Shown: positions 1-6,990, numbered from the stretch's first letter. The stretch: 17,362 nucleotides of DNA from JAGOPB01 sp964606295 (GCA_964606295.1 CAZSFR010000017.1:1-17362); one strand, 5' to 3'. Program-made: numbers and translations. Notes: a model not told the origin generated them from the letters alone.

Positions 1-86
1 AGGCGGATGCCGAGGGTGCATCCCCTTTAGATCAAGGACGATATATAGTAAAATGTCAGAGGCACAATATTGAATTTGCATTTTGA
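1..86 (+). CDS. C-terminal end of an unidentified protein (partial)
   Basis: Reading in frame from base 3 gives 27 residues ending at a TGA at 84-86. The tail is rich in charged and polar residues and ends with the motif VKCQRHNIEFAF, which looks like ordinary protein rather than random translation. The other two plus frames stop at 28-30 or give a cysteine- and arginine-rich tail. Too little remains to name a family. The gene would enter the window from the left and be followed by the inverted repeats at 129-343, the last of which could end its transcript. Confidence 0.4.
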   Translation, partial: ADAEGASPLDQGRYIVKCQRHNIEFAF

Positions 87-302
87 ATTTCTGCCCGCCC
101 CGAATTTCGCCAAAAGAAAACAGATGGAGCAAGCGGAGGATCCCTCCCCAGACCCCTCCTCCTCCGCTTGCGAAATCCGAAAGTAGCCGAGGTTTTGCGG
201 AAACCATATCCCAGAGATAAATGCTTCCGCAAAACCGAGTCCGTATTGTATTAGTCACTTTGTGCTTCGAAAAAAGTTCGAGCAAAGTGTATAATTAGAG
301 CA

Positions 303-343
303 CCAGAAAAATAATGTAGCATGAAGCTACATTATTTTTCTGG
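303..343. terminator. 18-bp perfect hairpin, likely terminator for rightward transcription
   Basis: The arms at 303-320 and 326-343 are perfect complements around a 5-nt loop (ATGAA). An A-rich tract in the left arm and a T-rich tract (TTATTTTT) in the right arm lie inside the stem. The terminators after rbfA and clpB have the same build. It lies downstream of the partial gene at the left edge. Confidence 0.55.
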
Positions 344-375
344 TCAAGAGACTTAAAAGGCGATTCTTTGCATGC

Positions 376-403
376 AAAAAAAAGGCCGCTTGGGGGAAGC
401 GGC
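376..403 (-). terminator. Rho-independent terminator of the murB operon
   Basis: Read on the minus strand, GCCGCTT pairs with AAGCGGC around a five-base CCCCC loop (385-391/397-403). It is followed directly by C and eight Ts (376-383). It starts 8 nt after the stop codon of the small gene at 412, which supports that gene as the last of the murB transcript. Confidence 0.85.
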
Positions 404-411
404 GATAGATT

Positions 412-705
412 TTATATTAATTCACAATCGTTTATTGTGATATTCAAATTCGCCTTAGAGAATTGGAGAACGCGTTTTGAAATCTCAAATTTCCACAACT
501 TCAACAACTCATGTTTGATACTAATCTTGGAAAGGTGCACCTTGATCGTATAGTTTCCTTTTTCACAAAACAGATATATATTTTCATATGTCAGTGTGCC
601 ATCTTTCTCATTTCTTATTCCTCGAATTACATCTTTGATCTTTTTTTCAAATTCTGGAGAGTTAGTGTATCCAGTAAAGGATACCGTCAAAACTGTTTGT
701 TTCAT
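412..705 (-). CDS. Small conserved-looking protein downstream of murB, function unknown
   Basis: This 97-residue protein starts at MKQTVLTVSFTG and has an alternating pattern of beta-type stretches (TVLTVSFTG, YTIKVHL, NLNITIN) and charged helices (EFEKKIKDVIRGI). I recognise no family. An alternative GTG start at 739-741 would overlap the last base of the murB stop (TAGTG) and add 12 mostly hydrophobic residues. I prefer the ATG because an AGGA lies upstream on the same transcript and the extension looks less protein-like, but the overlap would allow translational coupling. A clear terminator 8 nt past the stop supports a real gene, cotranscribed with murB. Confidence 0.6.
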   Translation of the reverse strand: MKQTVLTVSFTGYTNSPEFEKKIKDVIRGIRNEKDGTLTYENIYLFCEKGNYTIKVHLSKISIKHELLKLWKFEISKRVLQFSKANLNITINDCELI

Positions 706-740
706 ATAGGAGATTTGTCCTGACACTACAACCACAATCA

Positions 741-1775
741 CTAAAAGTCAATGACGTTTGGTTCTTGCTCAAGCTCTATTCCAAACATATCTGTAACTGT
801 ACGTCTTATCTCTTCTCGTGCGCTATCAAGGTCTGCAAATGTTGCTCCACCAAAATTCGTGAGCACAAGTGCATTATCTGGATGCACCTTGATCTTGCCG
901 TTGCCTATCACTCTTCCTTTGAAACCTGCTCTCTCGATGAGCCAGCCCGCCGGAACTTTGACTGTATCGTCTGGCAAATCAAACATTTTTGCATCTGGAA
1001 AATTTTGCTTGATTGCATTTGCGATTTTTTTCGTCACTATAGGATTCTCAAAAAATGATCCACAGTTGGGAACAATTGTTGGATTTGGCAATTTACTCTT
1101 TCTGATTTCAATAATCGCGTTCCGTATTTCCTGAAGTGTTGGATTCTCAATCCCATTTTCCTCAAAATACTTCTTGACACCAGGATACTTTGGAATAGTC
1201 GGCGGGAGCTTGGAAAGTTTCAACACGACATAAAGTATGATATATCTTCCCTTTTCGTCACTTTTGAATAAACTGTCGCGATAGCGAAATCGGCAATCAT
1301 CAAGAGAGAGTTTCCTCACCTCTTTATTATTCATATCATATGCTTCAAGTGATACAAACACGTCCTTGATTTCCTGACCATATGCACCGACGTTTTGGAC
1401 GGGGGTTGCGCCGACTGTACCAGGAATTGCAGACATCGCTTCTACACCGGACACATTTTGGGAAACTGCAAACGCAACAAAATTATCCCAGTTTTCACCT
1501 GCACCAATTGAGTATGTGATGCTCGTTGCGTCTTCAGAAATCACTTCCATGCCTTGCAAGGCTACCTGAAGTGCAACAACGCTATGCGTATCATCGCTCC
1601 ATATAATATTTGAGCCGTCTCCCGTGACAACAAATGGCAGATCTTTTTGCTTCGCAAACTCTACCGCATCTTTCACATCCATCTGAGTCTCAGCAATGAG
1701 AAAGTACCGCACAAGTCCGCCAAGTCGGAATGTCGAGAGTTCGCTTGCTGGCACATTTTCCTTGATCTTCAACAT
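741..1775 (-). CDS. murB: UDP-N-acetylenolpyruvoylglucosamine reductase MurB
   Basis: MurB uses FAD and NADPH to reduce the enolpyruvyl group made by MurA, giving UDP-MurNAc in the cytoplasm. The 344-residue protein has the FAD-binding stretch TGDGSNII (51-58), the IPGTVGATPVQNVGAYG region (117-133), YRDS with Arg166, NCGSFF with the proton-donor Ser240, PAGWLIERAGFKG (275-287) and a C-terminal EPN with Glu338. These match the Arg159, Ser229 and Glu325 catalytic set of the E. coli enzyme. Length and the presence of the YRDS segment fit the E. coli-like type I form. It is divergent from an HTH-MurA gene with 29 bp between starts. A TATAAT at 1783-1788 lies only 7 nt from the ATG, so the mRNA is probably leaderless. 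Confidence 0.97.
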   Translation of the reverse strand: MLKIKENVPASELSTFRLGGLVRYFLIAETQMDVKDAVEFAKQKDLPFVVTGDGSNIIWSDDTHSVVALQVALQGMEVISEDATSITYSIGAGENWDNFVAFAVSQNVSGVEAMSAIPGTVGATPVQNVGAYGQEIKDVFVSLEAYDMNNKEVRKLSLDDCRFRYRDSLFKSDEKGRYIILYVVLKLSKLPPTIPKYPGVKKYFEENGIENPTLQEIRNAIIEIRKSKLPNPTIVPNCGSFFENPIVTKKIANAIKQNFPDAKMFDLPDDTVKVPAGWLIERAGFKGRVIGNGKIKVHPDNALVLTNFGGATFADLDSAREEIRRTVTDMFGIELEQEPNVIDF

Positions 1776-1782
1776 GCTTGCA

Positions 1783-1788
1783 ATTATA
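1783..1788 (-). promoter_or_regulatory. murB -10 box, leaderless arrangement
   Basis: On the minus strand this is a perfect TATAAT, ending 7 nt before the murB ATG. Transcription starting at the usual distance would begin at or next to the start codon, leaving no room for a ribosome binding site. I see no good -35 match at 17 bp. Confidence 0.6.
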
Positions 1789-1803
1789 TCATAGATGATA
1801 TAA
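1784..1803. promoter_or_regulatory. Operator-like dyad between murB and the HTH-MurA gene
   Basis: TTATATCAT and ATGATATAA are perfect 9-bp inverted repeats around a 2-nt spacer (AG). The dyad overlaps the murB -10 on one strand and a TATAAA (1799-1804) on the other, so a protein bound here would cover both promoters. The 18-20 bp size suits a dimeric HTH regulator, and the gene starting 2 nt away encodes a protein with an XRE-type HTH. That this protein binds here is inference. Confidence 0.55.
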
Positions 1804-1804
1804 A

Positions 1805-3328
1805 ATGGCGATTATGACTCAAACAGAACATCAAAAGATAGGCAAATTCATCAAAAAGCTTCGCGAGCAGCGTGGTATGACCCAAGAAGCATTCGCCAAA
1901 GCATTGAAGACTTCTCAGAGTGCTGTTGCGCGCATGGAGAAAGGCGAGCAGAATTTCACGACTGGAGTGCTTAGCAAAATCTCTGCAGTCCTAGATCACA
2001 AGATCTTTTCTATAAACAATTCTATTGATTTTGAGATTCACGGTGGAAAAAAGCTCGCAGGATCAATCCGCACAAACTATTCAAAAAACGGCTCAGTCGG
2101 ACTTTTGTGTGCATCACTTTTAAACAAAGGAAAAACAATTTTGCACGGTATAGCTCGCATCGAAGAAGTAAACCGTGTTGTTGAGATTATCGAATCACTC
2201 GGTGTCACAATCAAATGGACTGGACCCAACACGGTCGAAATTACTCCACCAAAAAAGTATTCACTCAAAAATCTCAATATAGAATCTGCAATCAAGACAC
2301 GCTCTATTGTGATGTTGATAGGTCCATTAGTACATCACCTTTCATCTTTTTCAATACCACATGCGCAAGGATGTCAGCTCGGTAAACGTTCTATCGCAGC
2401 TCACCGCTACGGTCTGTATGATTTGGGTATCAAAGTAAAAGTGACACAACAAGACTATCAAATCAGCCATGACAAATTATCTGCAAAGAATATAATTATG
2501 TATGAGTCTGGAGATACGGCAATCGAAAACATTCTTATGGCTGCCGCTCTTATCCCCCTCAAAACAACCATCAAGTACACAAGTTCCAACTACATGGTAC
2601 AGGAGATGTGTTTCTTTTTGGAAAAATGTGGCGTCAAAATAGATGGCATCGGCACATCGACTCTTACTGTCCACGGCATAGCAGACATCAATGAAACAAT
2701 CGAATATCACAACAGTGAAGATCCTATCGAATCAATGATGTTCGTCTCAGCGGCAATAGCGACAGATTCTGAACTCACTATCACACACTGTCCGATTGAT
2801 TTCCTTGAACTCGAACTCTACAAACTCGAGAAGATGGGATTGAAATACAAAAGGAGAAAACTCTATAAATCTGATAACGAACGAACAAATCTGGCGGACA
2901 TCACTGTCTTCCCTTCCAATTTGCGTGCCCTTGATGACAAAATCCATTCCAATCCATATCCGGGAGTAAACATGGACAACCTGCCATTCTTCGTCATTCC
3001 TGCGATGAAAGCAAAGGGTCAAACTCTCATCCACGATTGGGTGTATGAAAACAGAATGATATATCTCACAGATCTCAACCGTATGGGTGCCAATCTCACG
3101 CTTGCTGACCAACATAGATTGTATATAGATGGCGCTGTAGAGCCTCTCAAGCCAGCACAAATCGTTTGTCCGCCAGCATTACGTCCATCTGTCGTCATCA
3201 TGATAGCTATGCTCGGTGCACACGGTGTTTCCATGCTCCGTAATGTGTATATGATCAACAGAGGATACGAGGATATTGCTGAACGCTTGAACTCTATCGG
3301 AGCAGATATACGCGTCATCACAAGCTAA
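1805..3328 (+). CDS. murA: MurA-family UDP-GlcNAc enolpyruvyl transferase with N-terminal XRE-type HTH
   Basis: MurA transfers enolpyruvate from PEP to UDP-GlcNAc, the first committed step of peptidoglycan synthesis. The protein has 507 residues against about 420 in the usual enzyme. Residues 10-64 form a Cro/C1-like helix-turn-helix (KLREQRGMTQEAFAKAL, then SQSAVARMEKGEQ). From about 75 onward it is MurA: Lys94-Asn95 (E. coli Lys22-Asn23), Cys190 in QGCQLGKR (Cys115), Arg195 (Arg120), Asp391 (Asp305), ENR at 415-417 and Arg486 in NRGYE (Arg397). Ala458-Leu-Arg460 stands where E. coli has Asp369-Leu-Arg371. The start could be Met4 at 1814 if the TATAAA at 1799-1804 is the -10. The miaA start follows 1 nt after the stop, so the two form an operon. 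Murein function is very likely; DNA binding is predicted only. Confidence 0.92.
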   Translation: MAIMTQTEHQKIGKFIKKLREQRGMTQEAFAKALKTSQSAVARMEKGEQNFTTGVLSKISAVLDHKIFSINNSIDFEIHGGKKLAGSIRTNYSKNGSVGLLCASLLNKGKTILHGIARIEEVNRVVEIIESLGVTIKWTGPNTVEITPPKKYSLKNLNIESAIKTRSIVMLIGPLVHHLSSFSIPHAQGCQLGKRSIAAHRYGLYDLGIKVKVTQQDYQISHDKLSAKNIIMYESGDTAIENILMAAALIPLKTTIKYTSSNYMVQEMCFFLEKCGVKIDGIGTSTLTVHGIADINETIEYHNSEDPIESMMFVSAAIATDSELTITHCPIDFLELELYKLEKMGLKYKRRKLYKSDNERTNLADITVFPSNLRALDDKIHSNPYPGVNMDNLPFFVIPAMKAKGQTLIHDWVYENRMIYLTDLNRMGANLTLADQHRLYIDGAVEPLKPAQIVCPPALRPSVVIMIAMLGAHGVSMLRNVYMINRGYEDIAERLNSIGADIRVITS

Positions 3329-3329
3329 C

Positions 3330-4193
3330 ATGCTTCCCCTCATTGCCATTGTCGGACCCACATCTTCAGGCAAGACATCCTTTTCTATTTCTCTAGCTAA
3401 ATCATTAAAAAAATCCAGCATTGTCGCTGAGATTGTCTCTGCTGATTCCCGACAGGTGTATCGTGGTTTAAACTTACTTTCTGGTAAAGCGACAAAAAAG
3501 GAAATGTCCGGTATTCGCCACCACTTGCTTGATATTGCAAATCCAAAACGCGTGTATTCAGTTGCGCAGTTCAAAATAGATGCAGAGAAAGCAATCGCAG
3601 GGATTCATAAACGAGGACATCTTCCCATTCTCGTGGGCGGAACAGGATTCTATGTTGATGCAATAACAAAAGGAATAGTTCTTCCTCAAGTCGAAGCAAA
3701 TACAAAATTGCGAAAAGTCTTGGAAAAGAAAACTTTGCCAGAGCTTCTCTCGATGCTCGAGAAACTTGATTCATTTCGTACAAAAACAGTCGATACAAAA
3801 AACAAAGTGCGTCTCATACGAGCAATCGAAATAGCAACGACTCTGGGCAAGGTGCCGAAAGTGGAAATAAAACCAATGTACAAAGTTTTGACAATCGGTA
3901 TTGATTTGCCTGACGATGTACTCAAGAAGAATATTCACACTCGCCTTCTCTCACGAATGAAAGCGGGAATGCTCCGCGAAGCCAAAAAACTCCACAATTC
4001 TGGAGTCTCTTGGAAAAGAATGGAAGAGTTGGGACTTGAATGCAGATATTGTGCGCTCTATCTCCAAAACAATCAGCCAGCTGGCGGAAAAATGACTACT
4101 CTACTCTCTGAGCTTGAGTTAGCTATCTGGCATTACGCAAAGAGACAGCGAACGTGGTTCAAAAGAGACAAAGAAATTTTGTGGATTGATTAA
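3330..4193 (+). CDS. miaA: tRNA dimethylallyltransferase MiaA
   Basis: MiaA transfers a dimethylallyl group to N6 of A37 in tRNAs that read codons beginning with U; tRNA-Trp, -Tyr, -Cys and -Leu(UAA) in this window all have A37. The 287-residue protein has the P-loop GPTSSGKT (9-16), SADSRQVY (37-44) with the catalytic Asp39, GGTGFY (103-108), KNKVRLIRAIE (157-167) and YAKRQRTWFKRD (269-280), in the family order. It is slightly shorter than the usual 300-316 residues, and LGLECRY replaces the common LGYRQ-type motif. The start follows the murA stop by 1 nt with no Shine-Dalgarno sequence, which suggests coupled translation. Its stop overlaps the stop of the convergent gene at 4190 by 4 bases. 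Confidence 0.96.
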   Translation: MLPLIAIVGPTSSGKTSFSISLAKSLKKSSIVAEIVSADSRQVYRGLNLLSGKATKKEMSGIRHHLLDIANPKRVYSVAQFKIDAEKAIAGIHKRGHLPILVGGTGFYVDAITKGIVLPQVEANTKLRKVLEKKTLPELLSMLEKLDSFRTKTVDTKNKVRLIRAIEIATTLGKVPKVEIKPMYKVLTIGIDLPDDVLKKNIHTRLLSRMKAGMLREAKKLHNSGVSWKRMEELGLECRYCALYLQNNQPAGGKMTTLLSELELAIWHYAKRQRTWFKRDKEILWID

Positions 4194-4801
4194 AGTGATT
4201 TATCTACATCTTCTTTCTTGGAAGCAGTCACGGTAATAACAGGCAGGTTTGAAACATCTTCAATAGAGCCTTTGTAAAAAGCGTGCGGTATATGAGCAAA
4301 AAATAATCTAAATTCCTTTTCGGGATGATCTCGTTTAAATTTCTTATAAAAATCAATGGTTTTCTGTGGCACAACAGAATGTTTTAGAAGTCTTTCCTGT
4401 GTGAGATCTGTGTAATTTTCTGGATCTTCATCACCAATTTCATCTTCGTACAAATATATCGTCGTTAGTTTCGCATCAAGAAGATCAGGATCAATTTGAT
4501 AAAATTTCTCTTCTTGTGTTTCAAAACCAGCGGAATTTAGAGCTTTTTTCAAATCTTCTGGATGTATAGGTGACATTTGCAAAACATCACCCCACGTAGC
4601 ATCTTGCAGTGTGGGTATTTTAATATTTGGAATACTTTTTCTGTATTCACTCTGGTATTTTTCAATTACCTTTTTGTAGACTTCATATAATTTAGGATTC
4701 ACTCTTTCTGAAAATTTCAGCTTATTTAGTGGATGAAGTACATCTCCCTCCAAACTAGCAGGAACCCTGTGATACAAGCATTGTTTCGGGTTTTCATTCA
4801 T
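4190..4801 (-). CDS. Uncharacterised protein encoded directly downstream of tRNA-Trp
   Basis: From the ATG at 4799-4801 the protein has 203 residues. It opens with CLYHRVPASLEGDVLHPLNKLK, continues with a helix rich in Lys, Tyr and Glu, and has LQDATWGDVLQMSPIHPEDLKKAL near its middle. This layout resembles loosely some small hypothetical proteins of Bacillus with a YH-VP / G-VLYPLN start, but I cannot name a domain. A start at 4849 is possible in the same frame but lies inside tRNA-Trp, so I reject it. The ATG is 15 nt from the tRNA 3' end with no promoter in between and no Shine-Dalgarno sequence, so the gene is probably transcribed with the tRNA and freed by tRNA processing. It overlaps miaA by 4 bases, tail to tail. 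Confidence 0.75.
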   Translation of the reverse strand: MNENPKQCLYHRVPASLEGDVLHPLNKLKFSERVNPKLYEVYKKVIEKYQSEYRKSIPNIKIPTLQDATWGDVLQMSPIHPEDLKKALNSAGFETQEEKFYQIDPDLLDAKLTTIYLYEDEIGDEDPENYTDLTQERLLKHSVVPQKTIDFYKKFKRDHPEKEFRLFFAHIPHAFYKGSIEDVSNLPVITVTASKKEDVDKSL

Positions 4802-4816
4802 AAGTTCAAAAATAAC

Positions 4817-4890
4817 TGGCGGGCGATGGAAGAATCGAACTTCCGACATCGGTTTTGGAGACCGAAGTTATACCACTTAACTAATCGCCC
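4817..4890 (-). tRNA. tRNA-Trp (CCA anticodon), with encoded 3' CCA
   Basis: The acceptor stem GGGCGAT pairs with ATCGCCC. The anticodon loop CTCCAAA gives CCA, and the T-arm is GGAAG-TTCGATT-CTTCC. The discriminator is G, followed by genomic CCA at 4819-4817. It is the only one of the six tRNA genes here that encodes CCA. An extended -10 (TGCTATAGT) on the minus strand at 4970-4978 probably drives it. Confidence 0.96.
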
Positions 4891-4942
4891 TAAATCATTC
4901 ACTTTACGATTATCGGGCGAACATTTGTCTTATAAATGTTTT

Positions 4943-4997
4943 AGCCCAATCATCCCCGCGAACGCCATTACTATAGCAAAATAGCCCCGATTGGGCT
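4943..4997 (-). promoter_or_regulatory. tRNA-Trp promoter inside a dyad
   Basis: On the minus strand TGC-TATAGT (TATAGT at 4970-4975) forms an extended -10 about 80 nt upstream of tRNA-Trp. It lies between the 9-bp inverted repeats AGCCCAATC (4943-4951) and GATTGGGCT (4989-4997). A second 9-bp dyad, AGCAAAATA (4975-4983) and TATTTTGCT (5017-5025), interlocks with it. I see no clear -35. The stretch 4891-5059 holds no gene. Confidence 0.45.
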
Positions 4998-5059
4998 ACC
5001 TTATTTTGACTTACCGTATTTTGCTAAAACCAAATACCTAGAGCGTAAAACCTGTATTT

Positions 5060-5218
5060 CTATTTCTTTGATTCAGCGAACGCTACTCGTTTGCGAGTTT
5101 TCTTGTCATACTTCTTGAGCTTAATTTTGACATTAGCCAATTTTTTCTTATTTTTGCTTGTATAATAAGCCGTTCCCGTGGCCTTATTTCGCAAAATCAT
5201 TAGGTTATCTTGTGACAT
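5060..5218 (-). CDS. rpmG: 50S ribosomal protein L33
   Basis: A 52-residue basic protein of the large ribosomal subunit. The segment NKATGTAYYTSKNKKKLANV and the ending KLKKYDKKTRKRVAFAESKK match the L33 pattern, where the core motif is usually Y-T-x-KN+RN. It has no cysteine, so it is the zinc-free form. The gene lies 23 nt after alr on the same strand. It also has its own extended -10, TGC-TAAAGT (5225-5233), ending 6 nt before the ATG, so it can be made as a leaderless message as well as by read-through from alr. Confidence 0.93.
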   Translation of the reverse strand: MSQDNLMILRNKATGTAYYTSKNKKKLANVKIKLKKYDKKTRKRVAFAESKK

Positions 5219-5224
5219 GCACTT

Positions 5225-5233
5225 ACTTTAGCA
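5225..5233 (-). promoter_or_regulatory. rpmG extended -10, leaderless arrangement
   Basis: The minus strand reads TGC-TAAAGT and is followed by 6 nt and the rpmG ATG. Transcription would begin at the start codon. The same TGC-TA form appears before clpB, tRNA-Trp, tRNA-Cys and the HNH gene. Confidence 0.55.
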
Positions 5234-5241
5234 CAAAAAGC

Positions 5242-6369
5242 CTATTTTGCAAGCCTTCGAGGAAGGAGTGAGCTAACTCGAGTTGTCACTTCGTAATTGA
5301 TTGTATCGAGCGTCAGCGCCATTTCTTCTGCAGTAATTTCTTGTTTTTGTTGTTTTCCAAGCAAGACGACTTCGTCTTCTCTTTGCACATTTTTGAGTTT
5401 CGTCACATCCGTAACAAACATGTTCATCGATACACGCCCGATTACTTTGCATCTTTTACCTTGTATCAAAACTTCGCTTCTATTTGAAAGCCCGCGAGCA
5501 TATCCGTCTGCATAACCTTGCGGAACAATTGCGATTTTGATTGGTTTGGTTGTTTTGTATGTAAGTCCATAACCGACGGTGTGTCCTTTGGGAAGCCATT
5601 TAACGAGAGCGATATGAGATACCCAACGCATTACAGGAAGCAATCTGAATTTCTTTTGAAGAATTTCCTGCAAGTGCTCACTCGGCCACATTCCATAGAG
5701 ACCTACGCCGACACGCACAAGATCATATGTGCAAAATCCGTCGAGCGCCATAACGCCGGACGATGCCGAAATATGTCGCATGATTTTGTTGTACCCAAAC
5801 TCTTTTGTAACTTTGAGAACATTTTCGTACGTACGGATTTGCAATTTTGCATGAACGAGATTGGTCGAGTCCTCTATATTTGCAAAATGAGCGTAGATGC
5901 CAACAAGCTCTATATTTTTCAACTTTTTCAAATACTGTAGAGTGACAAAAATTTCTTCAGGCAGTATTCCTTCACGTCCCAAGTGTGCATCTATTGCAAG
6001 ATGAATTTTTTGTCTCTTTCCAATCCTTTTTGCAACACTACTTATAGCTCTAGCGTGAGTTATAGAAAAGACAGTAACTTGGCATCCGAGCAACAGCGTT
6101 TCCTTCAAGTCGCTCTCTGCAATATAACCCAAAAGAAGAACGGGTTTCTTTGTAACTGTACGCAAACTTCTCAATTCTTCGATAGAATTGATCTGGAAGT
6201 AATCAACTTCCTTCTCAAGAATTCTGGCAATATCGTTTTGTCCATGTCCGTAGGCATTTGCTTTGATTGATACAGCAATTTTTGTTCCTTTTGGCAGAAG
6301 CGACTTCACGGCGCGCACATTATGGAGCAGACTCGATCTCGATATTTCGATGTATGACAATGGACTCAT
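5242..6369 (-). CDS. alr: Alanine racemase
   Basis: Alr is a PLP enzyme that converts L- to D-alanine for the peptidoglycan peptide. From the ATG at 6367-6369 it has 375 residues, the usual length. SIKANAYGHG (34-43) holds the PLP lysine Lys36, DLVRVGVGLYG (216-226) holds Arg219 that contacts the PLP ring nitrogen, and HTVGYGLTY (263-271) holds the catalytic Tyr267. RVSMNMFVTDV (312-322) is the second-domain signature. The frame stays open upstream, but that part overlaps msrA and does not resemble the family, so I place the start 1 nt after the msrA stop (TGA-T-ATG). It therefore forms an operon with msrA and serves the same wall pathway as murA and murB. Confidence 0.96.
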   Translation of the reverse strand: MSPLSYIEISRSSLLHNVRAVKSLLPKGTKIAVSIKANAYGHGQNDIARILEKEVDYFQINSIEELRSLRTVTKKPVLLLGYIAESDLKETLLLGCQVTVFSITHARAISSVAKRIGKRQKIHLAIDAHLGREGILPEEIFVTLQYLKKLKNIELVGIYAHFANIEDSTNLVHAKLQIRTYENVLKVTKEFGYNKIMRHISASSGVMALDGFCTYDLVRVGVGLYGMWPSEHLQEILQKKFRLLPVMRWVSHIALVKWLPKGHTVGYGLTYKTTKPIKIAIVPQGYADGYARGLSNRSEVLIQGKRCKVIGRVSMNMFVTDVTKLKNVQREDEVVLLGKQQKQEITAEEMALTLDTINYEVTTRVSSLLPRRLAK

Positions 6370-6370
6370 A

Positions 6371-6925
6371 TCAATCTTTCCATACCACTTTCTTATCTTC
6401 CCTAATCTGACAAACATTTTGCACGAAATCCTCACGCCCTGAGCCCTTGCGATATATCGCATAGTGCACTGCGTTTTTGTCTGCATATTTTTGATGAACA
6501 TCTTCTGCGTTATAGAATGGCATTTTTGCTATGACATCAACAGCGATAGGTTTGTCGTAAATATGACTTCCCCCCAATTCTTGCAAGATATCTTGCGTAA
6601 TAATTTTCTCTTCCTCATCAGCAAAATAAATGGCTGTTTTGTAATTTTCACCACGGTCACCAAATTGACCATCCGCATCTGTCGGATCGATGTGGTCAAG
6701 GAAAAATTGTGCAATCTTCTTGAATGTCGTTTGTTCGGGATTATAAACGACGCGCACAGCTTCTCTGTGATCAGTCGCATGACTTGCGACTGCCATGTAG
6801 TCAGCATCTTCTTCTTTGCCTCCCGTGTAGCCAGAAAATGCGTCTATGACACCTGCCACAGCCAGAAGATCATGCTCCGTACACCAGAAACACCCGCCTG
6901 CAAATATTGCCTCTTTTGTTTCCAT
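6371..6925 (-). CDS. msrA: Peptide-methionine (S)-S-oxide reductase MsrA
   Basis: MsrA repairs oxidised methionine. The 184-residue protein starts almost directly with the active-site motif GGCFWC (10-15), catalytic Cys12. It carries REAVRVVYNPEQTTF (54-68), HIDPTDADGQFGDRGENY (78-95), FYNAEDVHQKY (137-147) and YRKGSGREDFV (158-168), all in family order. Cys15 and Cys172 are candidate recycling cysteines. The ATG is preceded by an extended -10 (TGA-TATACT, 6933-6941) at 7 nt, so the message is probably leaderless. It leads an msrA-alr(-rpmG) transcript, divergent from tRNA-Tyr. Confidence 0.96.
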   Translation of the reverse strand: METKEAIFAGGCFWCTEHDLLAVAGVIDAFSGYTGGKEEDADYMAVASHATDHREAVRVVYNPEQTTFKKIAQFFLDHIDPTDADGQFGDRGENYKTAIYFADEEEKIITQDILQELGGSHIYDKPIAVDVIAKMPFYNAEDVHQKYADKNAVHYAIYRKGSGREDFVQNVCQIREDKKVVWKD

Positions 6926-6932
6926 AGAGATA

Positions 6933-6941
6933 AGTATATCA
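6933..6941 (-). promoter_or_regulatory. msrA extended -10, leaderless arrangement
   Basis: The minus strand reads TGA-TATACT, 7 nt before the msrA ATG. There is no room for a leader or a Shine-Dalgarno sequence. Confidence 0.55.
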
Positions 6942-6962
6942 GAGATGACAACAGATATTTCA

Positions 6963-6990
6963 TTGATTTTTGGCTAAAAATTGGTATACT
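6963..6990 (+). promoter_or_regulatory. tRNA-Tyr promoter
   Basis: TTGATT (6963-6968), 16 bp, then TATACT (6985-6990). The expected start is about 10 nt before the tRNA 5' end. Confidence 0.6.

Larger units (their letters stand above)
87..411. other. Gene-free stretch packed with inverted repeats
   Basis: I see no convincing coding sequence here. It holds a 12-bp stem at 129-140/160-171 with a C- and T-rich loop, a 12-bp stem at 191-202/225-236, an imperfect stem at 256-271/277-289, an 18-bp perfect stem at 303-320/326-343 and the leftward terminator at 376-403. The opposite strand of 141-165 is very G-rich. The first two stems have no T-run after them, so they do not look like simple terminators. 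Confidence 0.6.

Noticed and set aside
129..343. CRISPR array
   Set aside because: The repeats are inverted, differ from each other and are not regularly spaced direct repeats.
751..1134. Open frame on the plus strand opposite murB, and similar frames opposite clpB, alr, infB and miaA
   Set aside because: They are antisense shadows of well-identified genes, with no own start signals or protein-like features.
4802..4849. Longer start for the gene at 4190
   Set aside because: The extra 16 residues would be encoded inside the tRNA-Trp gene; the ATG at 4801 is more reasonable.
6370..6501. 44-residue N-terminal extension of alanine racemase
   Set aside because: It lies over the msrA coding end, does not resemble the family, and the ATG at 6369 gives the normal length.
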